Origin: Actinomycetota bacterium
GTDB lineage: Bacteria > Actinomycetota > Rubrobacteria > Rubrobacterales > Rubrobacteraceae
Length of the DNA: 14,584 bases
NCBI GenBank assembly: GCA_020200675.1
Contig: JAIVIG010000086.1
Span: 1 to 14,584, forward strand
Direction of reading: 5' to 3'
Shown here piece after piece: positions 12,691-14,584 of this stretch (positions within the stretch are counted from its first letter, which is position 1; each line of letters begins with the position of its first letter). The translations under genes and the position numbers were made by a program. The notes below the pieces were generated by a model. The model saw nothing but the letters and a program-made list of their open reading frames with translations, was not told the DNA's origin and made no database searches.

Positions 12691-13755
12691 TTGAGTAGAG
12701 TTGCGCGTTCGAGTCTGTTAACCGGGGTGTTGCTTGTGGCCCTGGCCTTGGTCCTGGCTGGCTGCGCCGGCGGTGGGGGGAAAGAAGAAGATAAAGGCGG
12801 CGGGGAGACCACTAAGGGCGGCGAGACCAAAGCGGCCGGTGGTGGCGGTAGCCCGGGCCAGATCGCAATCGAGGGTTCCAGCACCGTGTTGCCCATCACC
12901 CAGGCGGCGGCCGAGGGGTTCAACCAGCAGAACCCGGACGTGCAGATAACCGTCGGCGGGTCCGGCACCGGCGACGGCTTCGAAGCGTTTTGTAGCGGAG
13001 ATACCCAGATCTCGGACGCTTCCAGACCGATAGAGGACGATGAGGTCCAGGCCTGCCGGGAGAACGGCATCGAGTTCGTCGAGATCCCGGTGGCCCTGGA
13101 TGGACTCTCGATCGTGGTCAATCCCCAGAACGACTTCGCGAACGATATAACGCTCGACGAGTTGGCGACCATGTGGGGACCGGACGCGGAGGGCCAGGTT
13201 ACCCAGTGGAGCCAGGTACGCTCCGAGTGGCCCGAGGAGCGGTTTAACCTCTACGGTCCAGGTACGGAGTCCGGCACCTTCGACTTCTTCACCGAGAGGG
13301 TCAACGGTGAGGAAGGCGCTAGTCGCTCGGACTACCAGGCCAGCGAGGACGATAACGTGCTCGTGCAAGGTGTGTCTGGCGACCCGAACGCTCTGGGTTA
13401 CTTCGGATTCGGCTACTTCGAGCAGAACCAGCAGCGGCTCAAGGCCCTCGCCGTCGACAGCATCACGCCCAGCGCGGAGAGTATCCAGTCGAGCGAATAC
13501 CCGCTCTCGCGGCCCCTGTTCATCTACGTGAGCACGCAGGCCCTCGAGGAGAACCCCTCGGTCGAGGAGTTCGTGAACTACTATCTGGAGAACCTCAACC
13601 AGTTCGTCGAGCAGGCCCAGTACGTGCCGCTCTCCGACGCTGGAGCACAGGAGGCGCGCGAGCGGTTCCAGAACCGTACTACGGGTACTGCGCCCGAGGA
13701 TGCCACCGGAGCCGAGGAGAAGGGCAAAGGAAAGGAAGAGGAGAAGACGAAATAG
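12691..13755 (+). CDS. pstS: Phosphate ABC transporter substrate-binding lipoprotein PstS
   Basis: PstS captures inorganic phosphate outside the membrane and delivers it to PstCAB. The 354-residue product starts MSRVARSSLLTGVLLVALAL with a perfect lipobox LAGC (Cys25), then a Gly/Lys/Glu linker (26-55). The binding domain follows: IEGSSTVLPI, GGSGTGDGFEAFCSGDTQIS, DASRPI, and GPGTESGTFDFF, which carry the phosphate-contacting Ser, Thr, Asp and Arg residues of the family. The tail after about residue 330 is charged (EEKGKGKEEEKTK). The TTG start at 12691 has GGAGAGGAGAGAG upstream and aligns with the ATG of the neighbouring lipoprotein gene; the longer frame to 12628 is untranslated leader. 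The Pho box and -10 lie 89 bp and more upstream. A hairpin separates it from pstC, fitting higher PstS output. Confidence 0.96.
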   Translation: MSRVARSSLLTGVLLVALALVLAGCAGGGGKEEDKGGGETTKGGETKAAGGGGSPGQIAIEGSSTVLPITQAAAEGFNQQNPDVQITVGGSGTGDGFEAFCSGDTQISDASRPIEDDEVQACRENGIEFVEIPVALDGLSIVVNPQNDFANDITLDELATMWGPDAEGQVTQWSQVRSEWPEERFNLYGPGTESGTFDFFTERVNGEEGASRSDYQASEDDNVLVQGVSGDPNALGYFGFGYFEQNQQRLKALAVDSITPSAESIQSSEYPLSRPLFIYVSTQALEENPSVEEFVNYYLENLNQFVEQAQYVPLSDAGAQEARERFQNRTTGTAPEDATGAEEKGKGKEEEKTK

Positions 13756-13791
13756 GACACGCAGAAGAAATAGCTAGCGGTGGTTCGTAGG

Positions 13792-13836
13792 AGGTAGAAT
13801 CCCTACCTGTAGTGGGGCCGGCTTGTCCGGCCCCAC
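13792..13836 (+). terminator. Two hairpins between pstS and pstC
   Basis: AGGTAG/CTACCT (13792-13797, 13803-13808) is followed by the stronger GTGGGGCCGG (13812-13821) with CCGGCCCCAC (13827-13836), then CTTCT. The weak T-tract suggests partial termination or 3'-end protection of pstS mRNA, a common arrangement in ABC transporter operons. Confidence 0.65.
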
Positions 13837-13873
13837 CTTCTAGTAGAGCAGCAATTCTTGGAGGGTTGAGAGT

Positions 13874-14584
13874 GTGGCGGTAGACGCGGATCAGAGAGGA
13901 CCTTCGGGGGAAGCGATGTGGCGCCGGGAGAGCCGGGCAAGGCACTTCCGGGAGCGGGCAATAAAGATCGTGCTCGCGGCGTGTGCCTATGTCTCGGTGT
14001 TGACGACTTTCGGGATCGTCTTCGTCTTGCTCTTCGAGACGGTTAACTTTTTCCGAGAGGTCTCCATCGTGGAGTTCTTTACCTCGACGACGTGGTCGGC
14101 CGCCTTCGCCAACCCCCAGTTCGGCATCCTGGTGCTCGCGAGTGGCACGTTGCTCACCACCCTGATCGCCATAGCCGTGGCGTTGCCCGTAGGTCTTCTG
14201 GCGGCGATCTTCTTGAGCGAGTACGCCTCGCCGCGCTTGAGGCGCTGGCTAAAGCCTGCCCTCGAGATCCTGGCCGGGGTACCGACTATCGTGTATGGCT
14301 ACTTCGCCCTGACGTTCGTCACGCCGCTCTTGCGGGAGACGATCTTCCCGAACATGACGATTTTCAACGCCTTGAGCGCGGGGCTCGTGATGGGCGTGAT
14401 GATCATCCCGACCATAGCCTCCGTGAGCGAGGACGCCATCCACGCGGTGCCCAGGAGCCTGAGGGAAGGGGCATACGCTCTCGGGGCAACCAAACGCGAG
14501 ACGGCCACCAGGATTGTCCTGCCCGCGGCTCTGTCGGGAATCGTCGCGGCTACCATCCTGGGCATCTCGCGGGCCGTGGGGGAG
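13874..14584 (+). CDS. pstC: Phosphate ABC transporter permease PstC (3' end outside window)
   Basis: PstC and PstA form the membrane channel of the high-affinity phosphate importer. The frame is open from GTG 13874 to the window end, 237 codons, and is incomplete. A basic cytoplasmic N-terminus (WRRESRARHFRERAIK) is followed by a first helix (IVLAACAYVSVLTTFGIVFV), a periplasmic loop 'FFTSTTWSAAFANPQFGIL', and further helices. 'LSEYASPRLRRWLKPALEIL', 'GVPTIVYGYFAL' and the EAA loop 'EGAYALGATKRETATRIVLP' identify the family; the sequence ends in 'ISRAVGE'. GGAGGG at 13860-13865, 8 nt upstream, supports GTG 13874. It lies 118 bp after pstS, downstream of a hairpin, and is very probably in the same operon. 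Confidence 0.93.
   Translation, partial: MAVDADQRGPSGEAMWRRESRARHFRERAIKIVLAACAYVSVLTTFGIVFVLLFETVNFFREVSIVEFFTSTTWSAAFANPQFGILVLASGTLLTTLIAIAVALPVGLLAAIFLSEYASPRLRRWLKPALEILAGVPTIVYGYFALTFVTPLLRETIFPNMTIFNALSAGLVMGVMIIPTIASVSEDAIHAVPRSLREGAYALGATKRETATRIVLPAALSGIVAATILGISRAVGE

Overview
The window is high-GC bacterial DNA with an actinobacterial character. Codons are strongly GC-rich, GTG and TTG starts are frequent, some genes look leaderless, and there is a GuaB3-type IMP dehydrogenase gene, a CIRCE-controlled groEL without groES, and a Pho-type pst locus with 11-bp direct-repeat operators. A Rubrobacter-like deep-branching actinobacterium is my best guess; this is inference from protein style, not a database result.

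Layout. Positions 2-328 hold the 3' end of a probable HD-domain protein. A promoter near 413-441 leads into a tight forward operon: a PspC-domain protein, a family-4-like uracil-DNA glycosylase with an altered second motif, tsaE, tsaB and rimI. A small two-helix membrane protein (3017-3298, minus) runs convergently into rimI and diverges from tsaD (3351-4337). Together tsaE, tsaB and tsaD supply three of the proteins for the tRNA t6A37 modification; tsaC is not in the window. After tsaD come a 13-bp hairpin and a palindrome built of heptamers, then a membrane-anchored M23 peptidase with a long charged tail and a small two-helix protein. The latter meets a convergent zinc-ribbon gene at a 15-bp tandem duplication that carries both stop codons. 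The zinc-ribbon gene and groEL share an overlapping divergent promoter region; groEL has a CIRCE operator at its predicted transcription start.

Downstream of groEL lie three very small open frames, each encoding one hydrophobic helix (8442-8780). A purine pair follows: guaB3, which is broken by an internal deletion of roughly 145 bp with a frameshift, and an intact guaA. From 11567 to about 11970 no gene is recognisable, only hairpins and a 24-bp direct repeat.

The right end is a phosphate-starvation locus. A 44-bp module of four 11-bp units occurs twice in tandem before a small lipoprotein gene with a Lys/Glu/Asp tail, and once before pstS. The module, -10 box, leader length and signal-peptide start are all offset by exactly 528 bp, so the promoter, leader and secretion signal were duplicated as a block. 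pstS is followed by a hairpin and the start of pstC, which runs off the window.

The most notable observations are the duplicated Pho operator/leader/signal cassette driving an unusual lipoprotein, the cluster of micropeptides, the broken guaB3, the glycosylase lacking its motif-2 histidine, two heptamer palindromes (one inside the tsaE coding sequence), and three start codons placed exactly 6 nt after a -10 box.
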